Shown: one piece after another, positions 18,561 through 26,937 of the stretch
How the letters are laid out: each line of letters opens with the position of its first letter
Position numbering within the stretch: position 1 is the first letter of the stretch
Source of the DNA: Phycisphaeraceae bacterium
Lineage (GTDB): Bacteria; Planctomycetota; Phycisphaerae; Phycisphaerales; Phycisphaeraceae
DNA length: 64,000 nt
Direction of reading: 5' to 3'
Assembly (NCBI GenBank): GCA_029260655.1
Contig: JAJDCU010000021.1
Location: 90,438 to 154,437, forward strand
Translations under genes and position numbers: made by a program
The notes under the pieces: model-generated
What the model was told of the DNA's origin: nothing
Seen by the model: the letters and a program-made list of their open reading frames with translations, nothing else
The model's database searches: none

Positions 18561-19445
18561 TCAGCCTTTCACCGCCCCGGCCGTCAGGCCCGACAGGAAC
18601 TCCTTCTGCAACAGCAGGAACAACCCCAGCACGGGCAGGATGGAGACCACGGTCCCGGCCATGATCAGCCCGTAATCCGTGCCGTAGACCCCGCGGAGCT
18701 GGTTGATCGCCACGGCCAGCGGCATCTTCTCAGGGGTCTGCAGCACGATCTGTGCGCCGATGAAGTTGTTCCAGCTCCCCAGGAACGTCAGCAGCAGAAA
18801 CGCGCCCATCATCGGTCGGATCAGCGGCAGGACGAAGGTGAAGAAGATCTTGATCTCTCCGCATCCGTCGATCCGCGCCGACTCGAGTAATTCGGTAGGG
18901 ACGGAGTTGATCGTGGCTTGGCGGAAGAGGTAGACCCCGAACGCCGGCGCCAACGCTGGGATAATCAGCCCGGAGTAACTATCGAGCATGCCGAACCAGT
19001 AGAGTTGCTGGTAGACCGGTGCAAAAAGCAGCGCCCCGGGCACGACCAGCGCCGCGAGGACCAGCTTGGTGATGGTCTCTCTACCCCAGAAGCGATATTT
19101 CGCCAGGGCGTAGCCGCTCATGGCCGCGAACAGCGTTGCAAGCACACCCGAGACGGATGCGAAGAACGTGGAGTTCAGTATCGGCCGGGCGAACCCTTCC
19201 TGCGCAAACAGCCTGTAGAAGTGATCAAGGTTAAGCTTGTCCCAGCCGACGCCAAACAGCCCGTCCCCCGAGGGCAGGAAAAGGTTGTCGAAGAAGATCT
19301 CCGAGGGCTTGAGAGAGGCGCACAGCAGGTAGGCGAACGGGACCAGCGTGATCATGGCGCAAAATATCAGTGCGGCATACAACACGATGTATAAGCCTGC
19401 CGTCCTAGCCTTCTTTTTTGATCCTGGATGCTTCATGGTCGTCAT
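18561..19445 (-). CDS. Carbohydrate ABC transporter permease, MalG/UgpE type
   Basis: A 294-residue inner-membrane permease with about six helices. The EAA loop that docks on the ATPase is ESARIDGCGEIKIFFTFVLP. The start ATG at 19445 overlaps the stop of the preceding permease by 4 bp (ATGA); upstream codons in the same frame are just the end of that gene. Protein starts MTTMKHPGSKKK. Together with the MalF-type partner it forms the channel of a CUT1 sugar importer. No ATPase gene is in this operon. Confidence 0.92.
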   Translation of the reverse strand: MTTMKHPGSKKKARTAGLYIVLYAALIFCAMITLVPFAYLLCASLKPSEIFFDNLFLPSGDGLFGVGWDKLNLDHFYRLFAQEGFARPILNSTFFASVSGVLATLFAAMSGYALAKYRFWGRETITKLVLAALVVPGALLFAPVYQQLYWFGMLDSYSGLIIPALAPAFGVYLFRQATINSVPTELLESARIDGCGEIKIFFTFVLPLIRPMMGAFLLLTFLGSWNNFIGAQIVLQTPEKMPLAVAINQLRGVYGTDYGLIMAGTVVSILPVLGLFLLLQKEFLSGLTAGAVKG

Positions 19446-20320
19446 GATTCTTCGCCCGCCCGTCCGACCCGGTGCTGGATCAACGCGAAGCACATCAGCA
19501 GCACGGCCAGCACCCAACCGATCGCGCTGGCGTAACCGAGCTTGCCGTTGATGAAGCCGCTCTGATAGAGGTACATCACCACGGTGAGCCCCTGGTCATT
19601 GGGCCCGCCGCTGTTGTTCAACAGGACCCAGGCCAGCTCGAACAATTGGAAGCTGCCGATCAGCGAAAGCAGCACGACGAACGAAGCGACCGGCCGGATC
19701 GCCGGGATCGTGACGTTCAGGAACCGGGGCCAGGGCCCGGCGCCGTCGACCATCGCGGCCTCGGTCAGGTCTTTGCTGACGTTCTGCAAAGCCGCCAGGA
19801 AGTAGATCATGTTGAAGCCGACGAACTGCCACAGCGCCGCGAGGATCAGCGACCCCATCACAAACCGCTCCAGCCAGGGGAACTCCGGGTCGAACCCCGC
19901 GAACAGCCCGTGGAACGTGAAGTTGATCAGGCCATCCCGGCTGAACATCAGCCCGAACATGATCGCGATGAAGACCGTGCCCACCAACGCCGGGGCGAAG
20001 AAGATCAAGCGGAAGAAGATACGCCCGCGGACCTTCGGGTGGTTCAGCAGCATCGCCAGCCCCAGCGACAGAGGCAGTTGTATGAACACCGAGCCCGCGG
20101 CGAAGACGAACGTGTTCCACATCGCTTTCCAGAACAGAGGATCGGTCAGCAGGTACGAAAAGTTATCCAGGAACACGAACTGGCTTCTCTTGGGGCCGAA
20201 GGTCTGCTGCAGTGACAGCACGACCGAGTACAGCATCGGGTACGCCATGAACACCGCAAACACCGCTACGAACGGCGTAACGAAGACATAGGGAGCCCAC
20301 TTGGGATAGCCCGAGTTCAC
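19442..20320 (-). CDS. Carbohydrate ABC transporter permease, MalF/UgpA type
   Basis: A 292-residue permease with six hydrophobic segments, beginning YVFVTPFVAVFAVFMAYPML, typical of UgpA-like proteins. The EAA loop is EAAMVDGAGPWPRFLNVTIP. It starts at a GTG (20320) that overlaps the stop of the binding-protein gene by 4 bp (GTGA), so translation is coupled. It forms the transmembrane channel with the MalG-type partner immediately downstream. The sugar is not determined by the permease sequence. Confidence 0.92.
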   Translation of the reverse strand: MNSGYPKWAPYVFVTPFVAVFAVFMAYPMLYSVVLSLQQTFGPKRSQFVFLDNFSYLLTDPLFWKAMWNTFVFAAGSVFIQLPLSLGLAMLLNHPKVRGRIFFRLIFFAPALVGTVFIAIMFGLMFSRDGLINFTFHGLFAGFDPEFPWLERFVMGSLILAALWQFVGFNMIYFLAALQNVSKDLTEAAMVDGAGPWPRFLNVTIPAIRPVASFVVLLSLIGSFQLFELAWVLLNNSGGPNDQGLTVVMYLYQSGFINGKLGYASAIGWVLAVLLMCFALIQHRVGRAGEES

Positions 20321-21720
20321 GGTTCGCTCCTTAGGAACACGTTCTGTTCGACCTGCCGTCTCACCAATCTTTCTGCGGCCTCGAGTTGGCGGTGGGCCTC
20401 GTCCATCAATTCGTCCGGTGAGTACTGCTTTGTTTCCAGGGCGTACTCCTTGAGTCGAAACAGCGCGTTGGCGACGCGGTCTTTGGCATAGGTGTTGAAC
20501 GGCGAGGAGGTCCGTATCGGCACGTCCGGCGCAAGCTCGATATACAGCCGCCCATAGGGCTGGCCGCTGAAATACACCACGGGCTCGTCGTAGAACGGCC
20601 GATCCCAGAACGACTTCACCGGCGAGATGATCATGTTGCTGCGGTACAGGCCCTCGGCGACCTCCTCGGAAAGATACAGGTGCTTGGCGAACGCCCAAGT
20701 GCTCTCGAGGTCCTCGGTGGTCTTGGCGATCCCCAGCATCGTCCCGCCCCACACGCTTGTCCGCCGGCCACCGGGCTCCCACGCCGGCATCGGCATCACC
20801 TTGACCTTCCCCGACAGGCCCGGCATATCCATCTGCCAGACGCCGCCGAGCCAGTCGGGCATCAACGCCGCGATCACCCGGCCGTCCAGACGCATCTTGT
20901 TGGCCGGAGCGTCGAACTCCGGCGCGTCCACGGCGATCCGGTCCGGACCGACCATCCAACTCACCAGGGTCGCCAGCACATGCGCATTGACCTCGGTGTT
21001 GATCTGCATCTGGTCGTGCTCGTCAAACAGCGCGCCCCCGGCCTGGAGCAGCAACGCCTCGAGGTGGTCCCGGAAGGCGCCTGTCGCCCACATGCCGATC
21101 ACGTAATCTGTGATCCCGTCCCCGTTGCGGTCCTTGACCAAAGGCCTCACCACACGGGCAAACTCGTCCCAGGTCTTCACCTGGGTCAGGTCGATCCCGG
21201 CCGCCTCGAACACATCCGCTCGGTAGACCAACATCATCGGGTGTACATCGTGCGGCAGCCCGAAGATGCGTCCCCGTGAGGTCCAGGGCGCAAATGACGG
21301 CTCGTTGAGCTGTTCGTAGATACCCTCTTGCTTGAGCCGGTCTGTCAGGTCCACGAACCCGACATCTTCGATCGGGCCGGTAAAAGCCTGTGGGACGAAG
21401 TTCCGCTCGACCTCCATCAAGTCCGCCGCGGGCGTATCCGTCAGGAACGAGGCGAGCATCCGTTGCCGCAGCGCCTCGTTACTAAGCAGGGACATGTCGA
21501 CTTTCGGGTCCTTCTCACTGTTCCACTGGGTGAGTGTTGTTTCGTATAGATCGCCGTGTCCCTTGCTGAAGATCCAGAACTCAAGCCCCTGGTGCTGCGG
21601 GATCGGCCAGGACAAGACCGCGATGCTGCTGGTTAACGCCAACCCGCAAATAATCCACCCGCCCACGGAGAGGCTCTCCCGTGGGACCAGCAGAAAGATG
21701 AGTCTGAACCATCTGGGCAT
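20317..21720 (-). CDS. Sugar ABC transporter substrate-binding protein, membrane-anchored
   Basis: A 467-residue extracellular solute-binding protein of the family 1 (MalE-like) type. The N-terminus has a long hydrophobic helix (GGWIICGLALTSSIAVLSW) but no lipobox, so it is probably held by an uncleaved anchor. Family features include EFWIFSKGHGDLYETTLTQW, RIFGLPHDVHPMMLVYRADVFEAAGI, and the EF-hand-like KDRNGDGITDYV loop seen in many such proteins. It is the first gene of the operon binding protein - MalF - MalG - large glycosidase, and is divergent from the LacI gene at 22103, so the shared upstream region probably contains LacI operators. Confidence 0.9.
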   Translation of the reverse strand: MPRWFRLIFLLVPRESLSVGGWIICGLALTSSIAVLSWPIPQHQGLEFWIFSKGHGDLYETTLTQWNSEKDPKVDMSLLSNEALRQRMLASFLTDTPAADLMEVERNFVPQAFTGPIEDVGFVDLTDRLKQEGIYEQLNEPSFAPWTSRGRIFGLPHDVHPMMLVYRADVFEAAGIDLTQVKTWDEFARVVRPLVKDRNGDGITDYVIGMWATGAFRDHLEALLLQAGGALFDEHDQMQINTEVNAHVLATLVSWMVGPDRIAVDAPEFDAPANKMRLDGRVIAALMPDWLGGVWQMDMPGLSGKVKVMPMPAWEPGGRRTSVWGGTMLGIAKTTEDLESTWAFAKHLYLSEEVAEGLYRSNMIISPVKSFWDRPFYDEPVVYFSGQPYGRLYIELAPDVPIRTSSPFNTYAKDRVANALFRLKEYALETKQYSPDELMDEAHRQLEAAERLVRRQVEQNVFLRSEP

Positions 21721-21815
21721 TGAGGCCTCTGTCGATCTGAGTGCCTATGACGGATTTTGCTGAGTTCAACCGCCGCCAAGAACTCCCGCCAACCAAGCAC
21801 ACGGCTTGATAAACA

Positions 21816-22096
21816 GTTACATCATTAGATACATCATTATGACAAGTGAGCCGCCCCATGTCAACGATCAACAGACGGGGGCGATCCATGTAACTCCGGC
21901 CGACAGATCAGAGATGGTATTTTTATATCTCTATATTAATAAATGTAATACGATCACAATCCCTTTGTATCAAAAGGGCTCGCCATGCAATTATGGCCCT
22001 GAACGGGAAACAAAGCCGGGTAACAGCGTAAAAAGCGCAAAAGGCCAAGGGCGATTATCCGCCCAAGTTGGAAAACTGTTACCCATGATGTATCAT
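21816..22096. promoter_or_regulatory. Candidate LacI operators in the divergent control region
   Basis: The 382-bp region between the binding-protein gene (-) and the LacI gene (+) is clearly more AT-rich than its surroundings. It contains a tandem pair TACATCATTA at 21818-21827 and 21830-21839, and, just before the lacI start, an imperfect palindrome ATGAT-GT-ATCAT at 22085-22096. Ten bases, GATACATCAT at 21828-21837, are the exact reverse complement of 22085-22094. Sites about 260 bp apart at both ends of a control region fit LacI-type looping repression. Function is inferred. Confidence 0.45.
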
Positions 22097-22102
22097 ATAT
22101 CC

Positions 22103-23164
22103 ATGGCCAATATCAGGTCCGTCGCTGTCGAGGCCGGGGTCTCTATCGCAACCGTGTCGCGTGTCTTGAACAACCACGCCTCGGTCGGCCGGGATATCCG
22201 TTCCAGGGTCGTCACGGCCGCCAATCGGCTGGGATACACCCCTTCGATCGGGAAGCGGTCGACGTCCTACCTGGCATTCGTCTACACCGGGCCGTCGTCA
22301 TTCAGCTCACCCTACGACGCGATGCTGATGGCGGGTATCGCAGAGGCGATGGAAGAAACCGGCTACGACCTGGCGCTGCTGAATCCCCAGCGAGACAAGA
22401 AACCGGCGGAGAGCTACTCACAGTTCTTCCTGCGCAAGGGCGTGCGAGGTGTGATCCTACGGACCACGGCGGGTACGCGCGGCGTCTGCCATGCGATCGC
22501 AGAAGAAGGCTTCCCCTCGGTCGTCGTCGGCAGCCGATCCGATCAACCCGGTATCAATTACGTGTATGGCGACTCACTGCCGACCAGCAAACAGGCGGTG
22601 GAGCACCTGATCTCCCTGGGGCACACCCGGATCGGTATCACCCTGAGCCTGGTGGAGGATTCGGATCACGCCGACCGCATGCAGGGATACCGCCAGGCCC
22701 TGACCGATCATGGCATTGAGCTGGACCCGCAGCTGATATACCGCGTGCCCGCCCAAAGGCCCGACGGCGCCCAGCTCATCAAGCGCATCCTCAGCGGCCC
22801 TTCGCCCCCGACCGCCCTATTCATCACCGACCCGGCGGTCGTGATCGGTGCTGTCAACCAGGCGCACCGGATGGATGTGAAGATCCCCCAAGAGCTCTCG
22901 ATCATCGGGCTGGATGATGGGGACGACCGCAACGACGTATACCCGCAGTTGACCGCCGTCTGCCAGGACGCTTCGCAGCTTGGCTACGAGGCTTTCGCGG
23001 CGCTTGCCCGGCTGATCGGTTCCGCCGATCGGGACAAGACACCGGTCAGGCTAGCGGTCCCGACCTGGCTGGAGGTGCATGACACGACCGCACCACCGCC
23101 TGATTGTCCCGTGAGGGTTCTCCCGGACGGGACACGCGTTCATCAGCAAGAGCAGAATGCGTGA
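22103..23164 (+). CDS. LacI-family transcriptional regulator (first paralogue)
   Basis: A 353-residue LacI/GalR regulator. The HTH is MANIRSVAVEAGVSIATVSRVLNN, and the hinge and periplasmic-binding-like core follow (VYTGPSSFSSPYDAMLMAGI, HLISLGHTRIGITL, ALFITDPAVVIGA). The ATG at 22103 starts exactly at the HTH; the frame is open further upstream but that part is AT-rich and unlike protein. The C-terminal ~25 residues beyond WLEVHDTTAPP are an extra tail. It is closely related to the second LacI at 25004 (same SIATVSRVLNNH and SDHxDRxxGYR signatures). It probably senses a glucan oligosaccharide and controls both the transporter operon and the downstream glycosidase. Confidence 0.93.
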   Translation: MANIRSVAVEAGVSIATVSRVLNNHASVGRDIRSRVVTAANRLGYTPSIGKRSTSYLAFVYTGPSSFSSPYDAMLMAGIAEAMEETGYDLALLNPQRDKKPAESYSQFFLRKGVRGVILRTTAGTRGVCHAIAEEGFPSVVVGSRSDQPGINYVYGDSLPTSKQAVEHLISLGHTRIGITLSLVEDSDHADRMQGYRQALTDHGIELDPQLIYRVPAQRPDGAQLIKRILSGPSPPTALFITDPAVVIGAVNQAHRMDVKIPQELSIIGLDDGDDRNDVYPQLTAVCQDASQLGYEAFAALARLIGSADRDKTPVRLAVPTWLEVHDTTAPPPDCPVRVLPDGTRVHQQEQNA

Positions 23165-23249
23165 ACGCCCAACGATCAGCGAAAGAAATAAGAACGCTGT
23201 GCCGTGGCTGTGGGGAGTGAGCGTACTCTTAAGTAAGAAAGGTAGCCGT

Positions 23250-24581
23250 ATGCTTTCAGCTATGAAACCCCTTGTTTTCTCAACCGTAGCCGGGCGTACA
23301 TGGATGTGGATCTGCCTGGCGGCCTGCGGCTTCCTGCTGGGTGAACGCGCGATGGCGGATACACAAGACGCTCTCCCCAAGGGCTCTGTGGTCCGTGTGG
23401 TAGACGACGAACATGGCTGGGGCCTGCTACTGAACGGCAAGCCCTACTTCATCAATGGCGCCGGTGGCCAACAGCACCTCCAGGAGCTGGTCGAAGCCGG
23501 CGGGAACTCGATCCGCACCTGGGGCGCGAACCACGCGGGCGAAATCCTGGACCGTGCGCATGTGTTGGGCCTGACCGTCACCGTGGGGATATGGCTTGGG
23601 CACGAGCGTCACCAGTTCGACTACGGCGATGCCGATGCGGTCTCCCGTCAACTCGAAGAAGCTCGACGGTTCGTTGAACTATATAAGGATCACCCGGCTC
23701 TTCTGATGTGGGGCCTGGGCAACGAAGCCGAGGGCGACGGCAACAACCCACTGGTGTGGAAAGCCATCAACGACCTGGCCCGGATGACCAAAGAGGTCGA
23801 CCCCCACCACCCGACGATGACCGTGATCGCGGAGATCGGCGGGGAGAAGATTGAGAACCTTCGCAGGTACTGCCCCGACATCGATGTGCTGGGTATCAAT
23901 AGCTACGGGGGCATGCCGTCCCTGGGGGCACGTGTGTTGGAAGCCGGCCTGGACAGGCCTTACATCATCACCGAGTTTGGTCCGCTTGGGCAATGGGAGG
24001 TCGGCAAGACGCCGTGGGGCGTACCGATTGAGCAAAACAGCACGCAGAAGGCGGGGTTCTGTGCCGAGGGTTACAACTACTCCATCGTCGGTCAGCCCGG
24101 CCGATGCCTCGGCGGCTACGTATTCAACTGGGGAACCAAGCAGGAGGTCACGCCCACCTGGTACAGCCTGTTTCTTGACGACGGCAGCAGCACCGAGATG
24201 GTCGATGTCATGACCCGGTTCTGGACGGGGGCATGGCCAGCGAACCGCACGCCATCGATCAAGAACATGGAAGTCCCATCGGTGGACCTGAACCACCTCA
24301 AGGCGGGCTCGCAGTGCCGCGCGCGGGTCGATGCGGAGGACCCCGAAGGCGATGAACTGGACTTGCATTGGGTCGTGCAGTCGGAAAGCGCCGACCGCAA
24401 GTCCGGGGGAGACTTCGAGCAGACACCCCCGACCCACCCCCAGGCGATTCTCTCTGAGAACGGCCGTGAGGTCGTCTTCAGGGCCCCCACCCAGCCCGGC
24501 GGATACCGCCTGTTTGTCTATATCCGGGACGGCCACGGCCACGTAGCCACGGCAAATCTACCTTTTTTCGTCGAACCTTGA
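23250..24581 (+). CDS. Secreted clan GH-A glycoside hydrolase (GH2/GH5/GH158-like)
   Basis: A 443-residue exported glycosidase with a TIM barrel. The acid/base Glu is in MWGLGNEAEGDG and the nucleophile Glu in YIITEFGPLGQW, the NE/E pair of retaining GH-A enzymes. NSIRTWGANHAGEILDRAH is typical of GH2-like barrels. About 90 residues at the C-terminus (AGSQCRARVDAEDPEGDELD...) form an Ig-like/PKD-like domain. I chose the ATG at 23250 because AAGAAAGG lies 8 bp upstream and a signal peptide (WMWICLAACGFLLGERAMA) follows; a longer frame starting at 23157 overlaps the LacI gene. Followed by an intrinsic terminator. Glucan substrate inferred from context. Confidence 0.82.
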   Translation: MLSAMKPLVFSTVAGRTWMWICLAACGFLLGERAMADTQDALPKGSVVRVVDDEHGWGLLLNGKPYFINGAGGQQHLQELVEAGGNSIRTWGANHAGEILDRAHVLGLTVTVGIWLGHERHQFDYGDADAVSRQLEEARRFVELYKDHPALLMWGLGNEAEGDGNNPLVWKAINDLARMTKEVDPHHPTMTVIAEIGGEKIENLRRYCPDIDVLGINSYGGMPSLGARVLEAGLDRPYIITEFGPLGQWEVGKTPWGVPIEQNSTQKAGFCAEGYNYSIVGQPGRCLGGYVFNWGTKQEVTPTWYSLFLDDGSSTEMVDVMTRFWTGAWPANRTPSIKNMEVPSVDLNHLKAGSQCRARVDAEDPEGDELDLHWVVQSESADRKSGGDFEQTPPTHPQAILSENGREVVFRAPTQPGGYRLFVYIRDGHGHVATANLPFFVEP

Positions 24582-24610
24582 CGCCAAAGCCACGAGATCC
24601 GCAGCCCCTC

Positions 24611-24648
24611 AAGCCGCCCTGGAGCCCTCCGGTGCGGCTTTGTTGTTT
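24611..24648 (+). terminator. Intrinsic terminator after the GH-A glycosidase gene
   Basis: A stem AAGCCGC (24611-24617) pairs with GCGGCTT (24634-24640) across a 16-nt GC-rich loop that can extend the helix, followed by TTGTTGTTT. It stands 30 bp after the glycosidase stop and ends the LacI-glycosidase transcript. Confidence 0.75.
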
Positions 24649-25003
24649 CATCTATCAGACGAATGAAGCGGTGGGCTCAATCAGGCCTCATCCCTGTCCC
24701 AATGGGCTCTAAGTGGTTCGAAGCGAGAGGGTTGCCTCGGCGGAAGCAGCGGAAACAGACGTGTAACAAATGTAACACACCCCGCCCTACTCGTACTAAA
24801 TCGACGATTCCATGAAACAAGAAAACCGCCATTCGGGCGTGCTTAGGCACGCGATGAGAACCGCCTGGCGAATGCTATAATAAGCTTTTTTATGCGTAAA
24901 TCTCACATTTTACCCTTGACGCCGGCCCGCCACAGGGGTATCCTCGAAATCGCGGAAACGATATGTAACTGATTCAGACTTCAAATAATCAGGTGGAACT
25001 AAA
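24649..25003 (+). promoter_or_regulatory. Control region of the second LacI gene
   Basis: No gene is seen. A near-consensus sigma70 promoter is TTGACG (24916-24921), 17-bp spacer, TATCCT (24939-24944), followed by CGGAAACGATATGTAACTG, a possible operator placed over the transcription start. The word ATGTAACT also occurs near the first LacI gene (about 21886, and as the complement at about 21814). A second TATAAT-like box stands near 24875 and tandem TGTAACA words near 24764-24776. The start codon of the LacI gene is preceded by AGGTGGA. Confidence 0.55.
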
Positions 25004-26005
25004 ATGTCAACCGTACGATCCATCGCTAAGCAGACAGGGGTATCGATCGCAACTGTCTCGCGGGTGCTGAACAACCACCCGTCCGTCAGCGAGGAACTGC
25101 GCAATAAGGTGATGTCCGCGGCAAACAGCCGGCGCTACGTCTCGACCGTCGGGAAGCGCGAAACCTCGAACATCGCCTACGTCTACACCGGTGACGCTTC
25201 GTTGGGTTCACCCTTCGACTCGGCGTTGCTTGAGGGCGTCTACGAAGCCTTGGCCGACTCGAACCTCAACCTCATGATCCTGGACCTGCGGCGCACCCGG
25301 CGCAACGGCGAAAGCTATTCACAGATGTTCCAACGGCTGGGCGTACGCGGCGCCGTCTTGAGGACCACGCACGGCACCCGATCGATCTGCGAAAAGATCC
25401 TCGAACAAGGGTTCCCCGCGGTGGTCGTCGGCGACCGGTTAGCCGGCGCCGAGACATCGTGTGTTTATTGCGAATCACGATCCGCCAGCCGGGAAGCCGT
25501 CGAACACCTGGTCTCGCTGGGTCACAGGCGGATCGCGATCAGCATCAATATCGTCGAAGACTCAGACCACCAGGACCGTTTGGCGGGCTACCGCGAGGCG
25601 CTTGAAGATCACGGCCTGGATATCGATGACAAGTTAATCATGCGCGCCCCGGGCAACCGCCAGGGCGGCTCGCAACTCATCCGCCGGATCGTTACCGCGG
25701 TGGATCGGCCGACCGCGATCTATATCACCGATCCGATGGCCGCGGTCGGGGCGATGTACGAAGCACAGAAGATGGGGCTTCGGATCCCCGAGGACCTGTC
25801 GATCGTCGGGTTCGACGACTCGGAACTCCGCCAAACGGCCTTGCCGACGATGACCGCGGTCTGCCAGGACGCCAACGGGCTGGGGCGTGAGGCGTATCGG
25901 GTGCTCTCGGAACTGATCAAGGACAGGCTTAACGAGGAAAGCAAGCCTCCCACGGCATGGCTGGAAGTTCATGAATCCACCGGCCCGGTAGGGGTCACCC
26001 AATAA
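25004..26005 (+). CDS. LacI-family transcriptional regulator (second paralogue)
   Basis: A 333-residue LacI/GalR regulator, closely parallel to the one at 22103 but without the C-terminal tail. The HTH is MSTVRSIAKQTGVSIATVSRVLNN; the effector core has VYTGDASLGSPFDSALLEGV, HLVSLGHRRIAISINIVEDSD and IYITDPMAAVGAMY. The two recognition helices are the same over SIATVSRVLNNH, so they may read related operators while responding to different sugars. It is followed 87 bp later by the secreted-protein genes it probably controls. Confidence 0.93.
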   Translation: MSTVRSIAKQTGVSIATVSRVLNNHPSVSEELRNKVMSAANSRRYVSTVGKRETSNIAYVYTGDASLGSPFDSALLEGVYEALADSNLNLMILDLRRTRRNGESYSQMFQRLGVRGAVLRTTHGTRSICEKILEQGFPAVVVGDRLAGAETSCVYCESRSASREAVEHLVSLGHRRIAISINIVEDSDHQDRLAGYREALEDHGLDIDDKLIMRAPGNRQGGSQLIRRIVTAVDRPTAIYITDPMAAVGAMYEAQKMGLRIPEDLSIVGFDDSELRQTALPTMTAVCQDANGLGREAYRVLSELIKDRLNEESKPPTAWLEVHESTGPVGVTQ

Positions 26006-26092
26006 GCGCTCGCCTTAACGGGTTAGCGCCGACTTATCGTGTACGAGTCGCTCCGATATGGGGCACAAAGCTTTGGAGGAAAAAGGAGAATC

Positions 26093-26788
26093 ATGATGAG
26101 AGTGACGCAGAAGAAACTTGGCGGATTGGCCGCAGCCGGGCTCGTCGCCGGGCTGGTGCTCAGTCCAACCGCCCAGGCCGCCGTGACCGTCTCGGTCGGC
26201 GATTCGACGGCGCCGTGGGTAGGGTTCATGAACGTGACCGAGTTACCCATCAATGGCGGTGGGTTCGTGTTCGGCAGCGGCTGGGGCGTCGCCGACCTGG
26301 TGACGACTTTTAACGACGGTGCAAACACCATGACGCTTTCACCGAACACGATCGGCGATCCCGATCCGTTCTGGTACATCGGGGGCGGGGCGCCCGGGAA
26401 CCCCGGCAACAAGATCATGGAGGCGGTCACGCACATCGCGGACGATTCGCTGGTCGGTGAGGACATCACCTTCGAGGGGACCGTTCTGTCGAACACCTAC
26501 ACCGCAGCTCACACCGGCACGATCTTTATCCGTGACTTCGCGCCGGACTTTTCGAGCTTCACCGAGGTGTCCGCCCCGGCAACACCTGGCGCGTTCAGTA
26601 TCAATCTCGTGACGGACCCCACCCCGGGCCGCCACATCCAGTACGGCTTCATAAGCACTGGTGAGAACGTCTGGGCCGGTGACGAGGGGCCGTTCGGCAC
26701 CGTCGTGATCGGGACGATCCCCGAACCGGCTTCGATCGGCCTGTTGGCGGCGGGCGCGCTGGCGCTGGCAGGACGCCGAAGGAAATGA
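26093..26788 (+). CDS. PEP-CTERM sorted secreted protein
   Basis: A 231-residue exported protein. The start is fixed by a strong ribosome site GGAGGAAAAAGGAG ending 4 bp before ATG-ATG. A signal peptide ends at AQAA; the mature part is Gly/Thr/Asn-rich with no recognised enzyme motif; the C-terminus has IPEPASIGLLAAGALALAGRRRK, the Pro-Glu-Pro, hydrophobic helix and basic tail recognised by exosortase. It has no dockerin-like loop, unlike the next proteins. It may be a surface carbohydrate-binding or matrix protein induced with the locus. Confidence 0.82.
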   Translation: MMRVTQKKLGGLAAAGLVAGLVLSPTAQAAVTVSVGDSTAPWVGFMNVTELPINGGGFVFGSGWGVADLVTTFNDGANTMTLSPNTIGDPDPFWYIGGGAPGNPGNKIMEAVTHIADDSLVGEDITFEGTVLSNTYTAAHTGTIFIRDFAPDFSSFTEVSAPATPGAFSINLVTDPTPGRHIQYGFISTGENVWAGDEGPFGTVVIGTIPEPASIGLLAAGALALAGRRRK

Positions 26789-26937
26789 TGTAGAGAACCT
26801 CCTGTTAGGAACGGTCGCCCGCTCAACGGCGGGCGGCCGGATTGGAAGAAGTATTCGTCGCACGTCGTACGTGTCACGAGAAAATCAAAAAACTTTGTGG
26901 CGGGCAACGTAGCCCATATTCACTTGGAGAAAATAAA

